Assembly (NCBI GenBank): GCA_003566875.1
Contig: PXBQ01000017.1
Coordinates: 1-5,883 of the forward strand
Reading direction: 5' to 3'
From: Spirochaetaceae bacterium
GTDB taxonomy: Bacteria; Spirochaetota; Spirochaetia; DSM-27196; PXBQ01
DNA length: 5,883 nt
Part shown: piece after piece, positions 1 through 5,883 of the stretch
Layout of the letters: each line of letters starts with the position of its first letter
Numbering within the stretch: the stretch's first letter is position 1
Notes under the pieces: generated by a model
What the model was told of the DNA's origin: nothing
Seen by the model: only the letters and a program-made list of their open reading frames with translations
Databases searched by the model: none
Translations under genes and position numbers: made by a program

Positions 1-179
1 CGATGCGTGGAGGATTGATCCACGGTATAGAGTCGCGGCCGGGTGTCGAACACATCAGAGCAGAAGCGCCGATGGAGAAAATGTTCGGGTACTCGACGTC
101 GCTTCGCAGCCAGACGCAGGGTCGTGGCACGTACGCGATGGAGTTTTCGCATTTCGCGCGCAGTACACCGAAGACGTAG
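1..179 (+). CDS. fusA: Elongation factor G, C-terminal end (5' part outside window)
   Basis: This is the 3' end of a canonical EF-G, the GTPase that moves tRNA and mRNA through the ribosome in the cytosol. The frame whose first full codon is at position 3 is open from the left edge to a TAG at 177-179, giving 58 residues. They match the end of domain V. The stretch [15 protein letters not shown] leads into the hallmark [13 protein letters not shown] (from the ATG at 72), then [15 protein letters not shown]; family members typically read MFGYATDLRS.TQGR..Y.MEF. The tail after this motif is short (ARSTPKT) and lacks the usual VPK.I helix. The fragment has no start in the window, so it is easy to miss. 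The Ser in FGYST resembles mitochondrial EFG1 and spirochaete-type EF-G1 more than the common FGYAT, but this is only a hint. A second EF-G gene follows 125 bp downstream, rather than tufA as in the classical str operon. The family assignment is very secure; the subfamily is not. Confidence 0.93.
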   Translation, partial: MRGGLIHGIESRPGVEHIRAEAPMEKMFGYSTSLRSQTQGRGTYAMEFSHFARSTPKT

Positions 180-199
180 AGCTAAATTCACGGTATTTC

Positions 200-228
200 T
201 TGACACGGCAAATGGGCGACCGTATAGT
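200..228 (+). promoter_or_regulatory. Sigma-70-type promoter for the EF-G paralogue
   Basis: A perfect -35 box TTGACA (200-205) is followed after exactly 17 bp by TATAGT (223-228), which differs from the TATAAT consensus at one position. The predicted transcription start is near 235-237, giving a leader of about 70 nt before the ATG at 305. It lies 20 bp after the fusA stop in the only real gap on the plus strand. The downstream gene can therefore be transcribed independently of fusA, although read-through from fusA is also likely because no terminator hairpin is visible in the gap. No operator palindrome or riboswitch-like fold was recognised in the leader. Confidence 0.75.
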
Positions 229-291
229 GGAGGCTCGAATCCAAATACACCACAGCAGCTTCATCCGCAGCACCGGTTGAGACTGTAAAAC

Positions 292-297
292 GAGGAG
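292..297 (+). promoter_or_regulatory. Ribosome binding site GAGGAG of the EF-G paralogue
   Basis: GAGGAG lies 7 nt before the ATG at 305. This is an ideal Shine-Dalgarno match and spacing, and it fixes the start of the 694-codon gene. The translated N-terminus then reaches the first beta strand of the G domain (RNIAIAGHGG) after eight residues, as expected for EF-G. Confidence 0.8.
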
Positions 298-304
298 ACA
301 GAGA

Positions 305-2389
305 ATGAGCACCCAGACTGCACAAATCCGCAACATTGCGATAGCCGGTCACGGCGGAACCGGGAAAACCTCTTTCGTTGAGCAGATTCTCTTTTGCGCA
401 GGCGTCATCAAGAAGGCCGAACTCGTCGAATCCGGAAAATCAGTCAGCGACTTCACCGAAGAGGAAATCGCGCACAAGATCTCGGTTCGGACGAGTCTCT
501 CACACGTTACCTGGAGTGACACAAAAATAAACATTCTTGACACGCCTGGCTCTCCTGACTTCATTGGTGAAGTCGTCGCTGCGTTCCGCGCAACCGAGTC
601 TGCGGTTCTGCTCGTCGCGGCCCGATCCGGTGTCCAGATTGAGACTTTGAAACTCTGGCGCCGTTTGAATACCCGGGAAATGCCGCGGATGGTTTTCGTG
701 AACAAACTCGAAGAGGAACGGGCCGATTTCCAGTCCGCGCTCGAGGATATCAGGGAGAAATTTAAGGTCCCCGCGTTTCCGGTAACGATCCCGATGGGCG
801 ATAGCGCCAATTTCAAGGGAATCATCGATCTCGTGACGATGAAAGCGTACATGATTCCCGAGACCGGTGCACCCGAAACTCCGACGGAAATCCCGGAAGA
901 GTACAAGACGGCCGCCGACGAAGCTCGCGCCGCGCTGATCGAAGCGGCTGCCGAAGGTGACGACGAACTCATGGAGAAGTTTCTTGAGGACGAGAACCTG
1001 TCCCCCGCGGAGATGAAACGAGGTCTAGCTCAAGCACTTCGCGAGAACAAAATCGTTCCAGTTATGTGCGGCTCCGCGCTGCAGAACTCGGGCGTCGCGT
1101 CGTTCCTCGACTTCGTCGCGCTCGCGGCCCCGTCACCCGAAGGCACCGATGAGATCACGGTCAACGACGCCGGTGAGGAAGAAAAAGTCGCGATCAAAGC
1201 CGACGCGCCGTTCTCGGGTTTTGCTTTCAAAACGACGATCGATCAATTTTCCGGCAAACTCACGTACGTAAAGGTAGTGACGGGGATCCTCAACGCCGAG
1301 ACCGACTTTTACAACGTTCGGGAACAGAAAAAAGACAAAATCGGCAAGATCTACTCGGCGACGGGGAAAAAACTCGACGAGCAGCCGGAACTCGCTGCGG
1401 GCGACATCGGAATTCTCTCGAAGATGGCGCTGGCCCACACGAACGACTCGTTCTCGACGCCGGAAGCGGTCAAACGGTATAGGCCTCTCCAGCTGCCGCA
1501 GCCCGTTCACGCGGTCGCGATCGAAGCGGTGAACAAGAAAGACGAAGACAAACTCGCGCAGATGCTACACCGTGCGATGGAAGAGGATCCGACGTTCATG
1601 ATCGCCTTCAACCCGGAAACCAAGGAGACCGTCGTCTCGTCGATGGGAGAAGTTCACCTGAACATGATTCTCGACAAGGTCCGCGACGCGCAGAAAATCG
1701 AGATCGAAACGAAGATCCCGAAAGTCGCGTACCGGGAGACGATCACGAAACCCGCGAACGCCGAGTATACGCACAAGAAACAGACCGGGGGCCACGGCCA
1801 GTACGGACGCGTCGTTATCGACGTCAAACCGATCGAGCGCGGCAAACACTACGAGTTCACGAACGCGATCAAGGGTGGATCGGTCTCGAGGGGTTTTATT
1901 CCCGGAATCGAGAAGGGCTTTCACGAGGCGATGGAGTCTGGAATCCTCGCCGGCTACCCCGTCGTCGACGTCTCGATCTCGCTGCTCGACGGGAAGGAAC
2001 ACCCGGTCGATTCGTCGGAAATGGCGTTCAAGCTCGCAGCTCGTGGCGCTCTGCGCGACGCGATGGGACGCGCAGGAGCCACATTGCTCGAACCGATCGT
2101 GCACCTGAGCGTATTCATCGAGGAGCAGTACGTCGGCGATATTCTCTCGGACCTAAGCGCACGGCGAGGTCGCGTGCTTGGACAGGAACCGGTCGGTGGC
2201 GGGATCGTCGAGATCAAGGCGCAAGTTCCACAAGCCGAACTCCTGCGGTACTCGATCGATCTGAAATCGATTACGTCCGGAACCGGCGGTTTCGAGATGG
2301 ATTTTGATCACTACAGCCCGATCTCGGGCAAGATCGCCGAGGACGTGATAAAAGCTTCGCAGGAGGCCGCCGAGGCCACTCACGCGTAG
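305..2389 (+). CDS. fusA2: EF-G-like translational GTPase (second EF-G paralogue)
   Basis: This complete 694-residue protein has the length and five-domain order of EF-G. The G domain spans about 8-280, with P-loop GHGGTGKT at 15-22, switch I around 46-60, DTPGSPDF at 79-86, NKLE at 133-136 and GSAL at 256-259. Domain II is about 295-375, domain III about 400-470, domain IV about 475-595 (KKQTGGHGQYG 491-501; tip loop DGKEHPVDSSE with His566) and domain V about 597-670 (RRGRVLG, LLRYSIDLKS). It is cytosolic and should act on the ribosome, in translocation, recycling or a stress role. Three GTPase positions depart from canonical EF-G: the catalytic His of DTPGH is Ser83, the Asp of NKxD is Glu136, and the switch I Thr is Ser60. 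Loss of that His is also known in EF-G II-type proteins of other bacteria, so it marks a subfamily rather than a pseudogene. It has its own promoter and a strong RBS. Its last 10 bp overlap the 3' end of trmB on the other strand. The family is certain; the exact role is unknown. Confidence 0.93.
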   Translation: MSTQTAQIRNIAIAGHGGTGKTSFVEQILFCAGVIKKAELVESGKSVSDFTEEEIAHKISVRTSLSHVTWSDTKINILDTPGSPDFIGEVVAAFRATESAVLLVAARSGVQIETLKLWRRLNTREMPRMVFVNKLEEERADFQSALEDIREKFKVPAFPVTIPMGDSANFKGIIDLVTMKAYMIPETGAPETPTEIPEEYKTAADEARAALIEAAAEGDDELMEKFLEDENLSPAEMKRGLAQALRENKIVPVMCGSALQNSGVASFLDFVALAAPSPEGTDEITVNDAGEEEKVAIKADAPFSGFAFKTTIDQFSGKLTYVKVVTGILNAETDFYNVREQKKDKIGKIYSATGKKLDEQPELAAGDIGILSKMALAHTNDSFSTPEAVKRYRPLQLPQPVHAVAIEAVNKKDEDKLAQMLHRAMEEDPTFMIAFNPETKETVVSSMGEVHLNMILDKVRDAQKIEIETKIPKVAYRETITKPANAEYTHKKQTGGHGQYGRVVIDVKPIERGKHYEFTNAIKGGSVSRGFIPGIEKGFHEAMESGILAGYPVVDVSISLLDGKEHPVDSSEMAFKLAARGALRDAMGRAGATLLEPIVHLSVFIEEQYVGDILSDLSARRGRVLGQEPVGGGIVEIKAQVPQAELLRYSIDLKSITSGTGGFEMDFDHYSPISGKIAEDVIKASQEAAEATHA
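2380..2389. other. Tail-to-tail overlap of fusA2 and trmB
   Basis: The TAG of the EF-G paralogue (2387-2389, plus strand) lies inside the end of trmB, whose TGA is at 2382-2380 on the minus strand. The two convergent genes therefore share 10 bp. There is no intergenic space for a terminator, so transcripts from each side must run into the opposite gene unless stopped by Rho or by hairpins inside coding sequence. Confidence 0.9.
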
Positions 2390-3084
2390 GTTTTCTCGAC
2401 GAACAGTTCGTACACCGACCGGCCGGCCGCGCGCGCCTTTCGCTCGAACGCAGTTTCGGGGCGCCACGGCCGCGGCGGTGCAAATCCGCTGAACTCATTC
2501 GAGAAAGACTCGCTGCCCGTAAACACGGCGAGAATCTGTTCGGCGTACTCGGCCCAATCGGTGACGATGTACACGTATCCGTTTGGATTCACGATCGGCG
2601 CTATGAACTCCGGGAAACCGTCCTGAACCATCCTGCGTTTATGGTGCCGTTTTTTCGGCCATGGGTCGGGGAAAAAAATGTGAACACCCGAGAACACCCG
2701 AGGCGCAAACATCGCGCCGATAGTCTCGATCGCGTCGTGCCACACTATCCGAACGTTTTTGATCTCCCTCTTTTCGAGTTCTCCGAGCACCCGACCGACG
2801 CCCGGTTTGTGGACTTCGATTCCGACGTAGTATGTCGCCGGGTTGGCTTCGGCGAGTGCGACGAACGACTCCCCCATTCCGAATCCGATCTCGAGCACGT
2901 ACTCCGCGTCTTTGATGACCTTGTCCGCCGGATCAAGTCCAAACGCTTCGGCAGGATGATACGGCCCCGGCCGAAACGCGACACAGTACCGCTCGCTGAG
3001 CTCCGCGAGCGACCTTCTCTGAAACTCGCTCATTCTCATCGTCCGCAACGCGTACGTCCGTATACCCCTATTCAATGACTGCAT
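2380..3084 (-). CDS. trmB: tRNA (guanine-N7-)-methyltransferase TrmB
   Basis: This 234-residue SAM-dependent enzyme forms m7G at position 46 in the variable loop of tRNAs, in the cytosol. Family signatures appear in order: SAM-binding motif EIGFGMGES (65-73); the acidic residue after strand 2 in GIEVHKPG (Glu90); HDAIE (Asp117); the hallmark FFPDPWPKKRHHKRR (137-151); TDWAEYAE (175-182, Asp176); and the C-terminal RPETAFERKA (208-217), where Thr211 and Glu214 match conserved tRNA or SAM-contact positions. Length is typical for bacterial TrmB. The ATG at 3084 is chosen because GGAAGG lies 6 nt upstream. Met16 and Met18 are alternatives without an equally clear site. It is the last gene of an apparent mfd-ptsP-trmB operon, 43 nt after the ptsP stop. 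Its end overlaps the convergent EF-G paralogue. All key residues are present, so it should be active. Confidence 0.96.
   Translation of the reverse strand: MQSLNRGIRTYALRTMRMSEFQRRSLAELSERYCVAFRPGPYHPAEAFGLDPADKVIKDAEYVLEIGFGMGESFVALAEANPATYYVGIEVHKPGVGRVLGELEKREIKNVRIVWHDAIETIGAMFAPRVFSGVHIFFPDPWPKKRHHKRRMVQDGFPEFIAPIVNPNGYVYIVTDWAEYAEQILAVFTGSESFSNEFSGFAPPRPWRPETAFERKARAAGRSVYELFVEKTYA
2682..2701. repeat. Perfect 10-bp tandem repeat inside trmB
   Basis: The unit GAACACCCGA occurs twice head to tail on the plus strand. Because 10 is not a multiple of three, the two copies are read in different frames of trmB and encode RVFSGVH (residues 129-135), just before the conserved FFPDPW strand. The reading frame is intact. 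This may be a chance repeat. Confidence 0.6.
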
Positions 3085-3090
3085 GGTTCG

Positions 3091-3096
3091 CCTTCC
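3091..3096 (-). promoter_or_regulatory. Ribosome binding site GGAAGG of trmB
   Basis: On the minus strand, GGAAGG lies 6 nt before the ATG at 3084. It decides the trmB start over the internal Met16 and Met18 codons. It sits immediately after the 15-bp tandem duplication that fills the rest of the ptsP-trmB gap. Confidence 0.75.
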
Positions 3097-3128
3097 GTGT
3101 TGATTCGCTCGGTGTTGATTCGCTCGGT
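3097..3128 (-). repeat. 15-bp perfect tandem duplication in the ptsP-trmB gap
   Basis: Read on the minus strand, ACCGAGCGAATCAAC occurs twice head to tail (3128-3114 and 3113-3099), followed by two more bases of a third unit (AC, 3098-3097), directly against the trmB ribosome binding site. The first copy begins with the last base of the ptsP TGA. The repeat makes up most of the 43-nt spacer between the genes. It looks like a recent slippage duplication. No dyad or promoter is visible in it. Confidence 0.9.
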
Positions 3129-5392
3129 CAAATATTCAGGTACGTCTCGATCTCGCGGATTGTCGTGAACGACAGCAGTTTTTCTGCGGTTTTGGACGCT
3201 TCTCGGGTGTCGATCGCGAGAACTGCACGCTTTAGGACCGGAACGTTACGCGGCTCGACGCTGAACTTACGCAGCCCAATCCCGACGAGAAACGGGAAAA
3301 GGCTCTCGTCGGATGCAGCGTCACCACAGATCGAGACGTCTTTGTCATTCGCACGCGCCGCAGCGACGATTCGTTTGAGCGCGTGAAGGACCGACGGGTG
3401 ATGATGCTTGTACATCTTTCCGACGTGCTCATTCGTGCGATCGACCGCAAGCAGGTACATCACGAGATCGTTCGTACCGATGCTCAGAAAATCAGAGGTC
3501 GCGGCGAGAGTCTCCGCGGCTTCGACGGCCGCGGGAAGCTCGATCATCGTGCCGAGATCCGGTGATGTGTTGTGAGCAACGCCGTCACTCGAGAGCTGTT
3601 CGGAACACTCGCGGATCAACTCCCGTGTCGCGAGGAACTCGTCCTTTGAGGAAACCATCGGGAGCATGATGCGCAATCGAGTTCCGGCGCCGGCGCGCAA
3701 CATCGCGCGGAGTTGATCGCGGAAGATGTCAGGATGCGAGAGCGAAAACCTGATGCCACGAAGCCCAAGAAACGGATTCGACTCGTTGTTCGAGTCGTTC
3801 GGCAGGAGTTTATCGCCACCGACGTCAAGAGTCCGAAGAGTCACCTCTTTCCCGTTCATCTCTTTCACGATCCGACGATAGATCCGGTACTGTTCTTCTT
3901 CACTCGGAAAATCGTTTCGCACGATGAACGGAAACTCGCTGCGGTACAGTCCTATTCCCTCCGCTTTGGCGTGGATCGCGTGTTCGACGTCGCGGAGAAT
4001 GTTGATATTCGCGTGAACTTCGATCCGGACCGCGTCTGTGGTCGCCGTCCGATCGGGAATGTCGGCGGGCGCGGACAAGACGCGCGTTCGTGTTTCCAGA
4101 ATATCGTTATATCGTTCGATGAGCTCTTCCGACGGATTAACGAAAACCATCCCGTGTTCTCCGTCGAGAACCAGCAATGTCCCGTCCGATATTTCCGAGA
4201 GATTTGACTCCCCGACCAGAATAAGTGGAATCTCGAGCGAACGCGCGAGAATCGAAATATGCGCGGTGACCCCGCCCTCGTTCAACACGACGCCCTCGAC
4301 GTGCTGAAGCGCGATCTTCAGGAGCTCCGACGGAAAGATGTTTCTCGCGACGACGATCTGTCCACGATAATCGCCGTCGGCGTCTGCGGCGCCCTCGAGA
4401 TTCCGCAATATGCGGTGGCCGAGATCCTCCACGTCCTGGGTCTTCTCACGGACGCGAGGATTCGTGCTGCGCGAGAACAACGTGACGTACTCGTGAACGA
4501 CAGCCCGAACGGCTTGGCCCGGCGACCCGCCGTCGTCGATTTTCGACTGCATCTTGCCGGTGAAAGAACCGTCCTTTAACATCAACAAGTGCGAACTGAA
4601 AATCAGCGACGCAACGTCGGCGAGCCGATCGCCCGCTTCGTTTTGAAGTCTTTCGAGTTGCGAACGTGTCTTTCGCAACGCCAACTCGTACGCTTCACGT
4701 GCCTCGGCACTCGTGTCGTAGCCGACCGACTCACCGACCTCACCGACCGTGCGAATTCCGACGGCCGTTCCGATCGCGATCCCCGCGGAACTGACTGTTC
4801 CGTGAATAGGTTCGACTGCGCCGCGCTCCTTTTCGGGACCGTAGTCACCACGATGAAGCTCCATGAGGATCTCGGCGTTCTCCAGGGTAGCCGCGAGGTG
4901 CGACGCGATCGCCTGGATCGCTCGTGTATCTTCGATCGTAAAATAATCGGCGCGTTTGTGCTGCAGGACCATTACGCCGATGCGAGAAAGGCCACGTTTG
5001 ATCGGAACCGCGAGGAACGAACGATATTTCTCTTCATCGATTCCGGGAATCGACTTGAAGTGAGGGTTTTTCTCCGCGTGCGCTTCACGGATCGGTCTGA
5101 GTTCCTTGAGTGCGCTGCCGGTGATGCCTTCTCCGAGCGATAGTCGGACTTCTCCGACCGAATCCGGATTGAGGCCGCGCGTCGCGCGCAGGACAAGCTG
5201 ATCTTCCTTCTCATCGAATAGATAGATCGAGCAGACGTCGGACTCCATGTGTCTCGCGATACGATCGACAACGTCCTGAAGGAAACCGCCGACGTTCGTA
5301 CTATGCTCGAAAAGTGATGAGAGTTCTCCGATGCTCCATATTAAGTCTACTGTGTTTTTCCGCACGATTGATGATTTTACCACAAGACTCAC
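3128..5392 (-). CDS. ptsP: GAF-domain phosphoenolpyruvate-protein phosphotransferase (Enzyme I Ntr-like, PtsP)
   Basis: This 754-residue protein takes phosphate from phosphoenolpyruvate on a histidine and passes it to an HPr or NPr partner. Domains in order: an N-terminal GAF sensor (about 20-176), an Enzyme I N-terminal HPr-binding region (about 197-320), a swivelling phosphohistidine domain (about 343-415; GGVTAHISILARS with His378) and a PEP-binding TIM barrel (about 435-725). Catalytic residues are present: GLYRSEF (Arg484), LRTLDVGGDK (Arg520), MIELPAA (Glu618), SIGTNDL (Asp642) and SICGDAASDE (Cys689). The GAF domain and the length, close to E. coli PtsP (748), distinguish it from sugar-PTS PtsI (about 575). 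In Proteobacteria this GAF senses nitrogen status, reportedly through glutamine; that is only an inference here. The start is a GTG at 5392 overlapping the mfd stop (GTGA). No good Shine-Dalgarno is close, so translation probably depends on coupling; GTG codons at residues 4 or 5 cannot be excluded. No HPr or EIIA gene lies in the window. trmB follows after 43 nt. Confidence 0.94.
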   Translation of the reverse strand: MSLVVKSSIVRKNTVDLIWSIGELSSLFEHSTNVGGFLQDVVDRIARHMESDVCSIYLFDEKEDQLVLRATRGLNPDSVGEVRLSLGEGITGSALKELRPIREAHAEKNPHFKSIPGIDEEKYRSFLAVPIKRGLSRIGVMVLQHKRADYFTIEDTRAIQAIASHLAATLENAEILMELHRGDYGPEKERGAVEPIHGTVSSAGIAIGTAVGIRTVGEVGESVGYDTSAEAREAYELALRKTRSQLERLQNEAGDRLADVASLIFSSHLLMLKDGSFTGKMQSKIDDGGSPGQAVRAVVHEYVTLFSRSTNPRVREKTQDVEDLGHRILRNLEGAADADGDYRGQIVVARNIFPSELLKIALQHVEGVVLNEGGVTAHISILARSLEIPLILVGESNLSEISDGTLLVLDGEHGMVFVNPSEELIERYNDILETRTRVLSAPADIPDRTATTDAVRIEVHANINILRDVEHAIHAKAEGIGLYRSEFPFIVRNDFPSEEEQYRIYRRIVKEMNGKEVTLRTLDVGGDKLLPNDSNNESNPFLGLRGIRFSLSHPDIFRDQLRAMLRAGAGTRLRIMLPMVSSKDEFLATRELIRECSEQLSSDGVAHNTSPDLGTMIELPAAVEAAETLAATSDFLSIGTNDLVMYLLAVDRTNEHVGKMYKHHHPSVLHALKRIVAAARANDKDVSICGDAASDESLFPFLVGIGLRKFSVEPRNVPVLKRAVLAIDTREASKTAEKLLSFTTIREIETYLNI
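5389..5392 (-). other. GTGA start-stop overlap of mfd and ptsP
   Basis: On the minus strand, bases 5392-5389 read GTGA. GTG is the ptsP start and TGA the mfd stop. The nearest purine stretch, GGAAAG, ends 14 nt before the GTG, which is too far for a normal ribosome binding site. Ribosomes finishing mfd probably re-initiate on ptsP, tying the two products together. This supports a shared transcript. Confidence 0.8.
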
Positions 5393-5883
5393 AGAAGTGT
5401 CGAAAGCTTTCCGCGGAGAAACTCCGATTTCTCTTTCAACCCGACCGTCCCGGTGTCCATCGTGAGTACGTTCGGGCTCCTCGGGTCGAGCCGAACCTTT
5501 CCACCGCTTGTCTCGATCAACCGGAGTATCTTTTGAACCGAGACTTTCGCGACTCGCCCGAACTCGACGGTTGTCCGTCCGGCGCGCTCGCGTACAGTAG
5601 AAATATACAATTTTCGTGCGATAATTCGAATTTCAGCGAGTGACAACAGGCTCAATACCTCGTCGGGTAACGGACCGTACCGGTCGACGACTTCGGCGTA
5701 CACGGCTTCGAGTTCCTCTTCGTTTCCGATCGAAGCGATCTTTTTGTACACTTCCATTTTTTCGGACGGCGTGTCGATGTACGTATCCGGGATGAACCCG
5801 GAGTACTCGAGTTCGAGATACACTTCAGGAGGTTCGTCCCCGTCGGCGCTATCCGCATCGCGCTTGCGCATCGCTTCATCGAG
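5389..5883 (-). CDS. mfd: Transcription-repair coupling factor Mfd, C-terminal end (5' part outside window)
   Basis: The frame is open to the right edge of the window, giving 164 residues before TGA. They match the C-terminal TRCF domain (D7) of Mfd, the ATP-driven translocase that removes stalled RNA polymerase from DNA lesions and recruits UvrA. The visible part starts with LDEAMRKR, the end of the helicase-proximal helix (family: Y..LL..A). The conserved D7 pattern follows: VYLELEYSGFIPDTYI, then EKMEVYKKIASIGNEEELE, then VDRYGPLPDEVLSLL and AEIRIIARKL. D7 is the autoinhibitory module that contacts the UvrB-like module. The translocase motifs, RNA polymerase-interacting domain and start lie outside the window. 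An acidic linker (DADSADGDEPPE) precedes the domain. It is the first visible gene of the minus-strand operon. An ATG at 5871 could be mistaken for a start, but the match continues upstream of it. Confidence 0.93.
   Translation of the reverse strand, partial: LDEAMRKRDADSADGDEPPEVYLELEYSGFIPDTYIDTPSEKMEVYKKIASIGNEEELEAVYAEVVDRYGPLPDEVLSLLSLAEIRIIARKLYISTVRERAGRTTVEFGRVAKVSVQKILRLIETSGGKVRLDPRSPNVLTMDTGTVGLKEKSEFLRGKLSTLL

Noticed and set aside
230..260. tRNA-like 3' end (GGCTCGAATCC ... CACCA) in the fusA2 leader.
   Set aside because: It resembles a T-loop, but the T stem cannot form five pairs and no matching acceptor, D or anticodon arms exist upstream.
212..280. Possible 22-codon leader peptide (ATG at 212) before the EF-G paralogue.
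   Set aside because: Its start lies upstream of the predicted transcription start and overlaps the promoter, with no ribosome binding site. No attenuator fold was seen.
43..288. 81-codon plus-strand open frame beginning with GTG, very Arg-rich.
   Set aside because: It overlaps the end of EF-G in another frame, shows no family resemblance and has the composition expected of an out-of-frame reading. The EF-G frame ending at 179 explains the first two thirds.
55..336. 93-codon minus-strand open frame across the fusA-fusA2 gap.
   Set aside because: It is antisense to the fusA end, the promoter and the fusA2 start. No recognisable protein features beyond a chance hydrophobic N-terminus.
349..972. 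Long minus-strand open frame (207 codons) antisense to the EF-G paralogue.
   Set aside because: Ser- and Ala-rich shadow of a well-conserved gene with no family features.
2399..2411. Hairpin ACGAA-CAG-TTCGT just after the fusA2 stop as a terminator.
   Set aside because: Only five base pairs, and no T-run follows on either strand. It lies within trmB coding sequence.
2671..2679. Slippery T-run (T TTT TTC in trmB frame) that might cause programmed frameshifting.
   Set aside because: It encodes the invariant FFPDPW motif, the frame is intact on both sides and no alternative-frame product is evident.
3713..5143. Several plus-strand open frames (up to 184 codons) antisense to ptsP.
   Set aside because: They are shadows from strong codon bias in ptsP. 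The minus-strand protein is full length with all catalytic motifs.
5402..5411. 10-bp palindrome GAAAGCTTTC just before the ptsP start, as a possible operator.
   Set aside because: It lies within mfd coding sequence, has no promoter beside it, and a 10-bp palindrome can occur by chance.

Overview
This is an ordinary, densely packed housekeeping segment of a bacterial chromosome with a moderately high GC content. It holds five protein genes on two converging transcription units, with almost no non-coding DNA. I see no mobile element, CRISPR array, RNA gene or phage signature. Two EF-G-type GTPases side by side and a GAF-containing PTS Enzyme I fit a spirochaete best, because that phylum is known for dedicated EF-G paralogues. 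The phylum call is an inference from gene content and remembered sequence style, not from a search.

Left side, plus strand. Positions 1-179 are the last 58 codons of a canonical elongation factor G (fusA), whose start lies outside the window. A 125-bp gap follows. It carries a near-consensus sigma-70 promoter (TTGACA, 17 bp, TATAGT) and a strong ribosome binding site. Next comes a complete 694-codon EF-G paralogue (305-2389). It keeps all five EF-G domains but has changed GTPase residues: DTPGS instead of DTPGH, NKLE instead of NKxD, and Ser at the switch I Thr.

Right side, minus strand, read from the right edge leftwards. The 3' end of mfd (transcription-repair coupling factor, 5883-5389) overlaps by 4 nt (GTGA) a complete GAF-Enzyme I gene (ptsP-like, 5392-3128). 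After a 43-nt gap holding a perfect 15-bp tandem duplication comes trmB (tRNA m7G46 methyltransferase, 3084-2380). These three look like one operon.

The two units meet tail to tail. The fusA2 and trmB stop regions overlap by 10 bp, with no recognisable terminator between them. The genes serve translation (EF-G, EF-G paralogue, TrmB), transcription-coupled repair (Mfd) and phosphotransfer regulation (PtsP). There is no evidence that they form a single system. The most interesting object is the divergent EF-G paralogue with its own promoter directly behind fusA.
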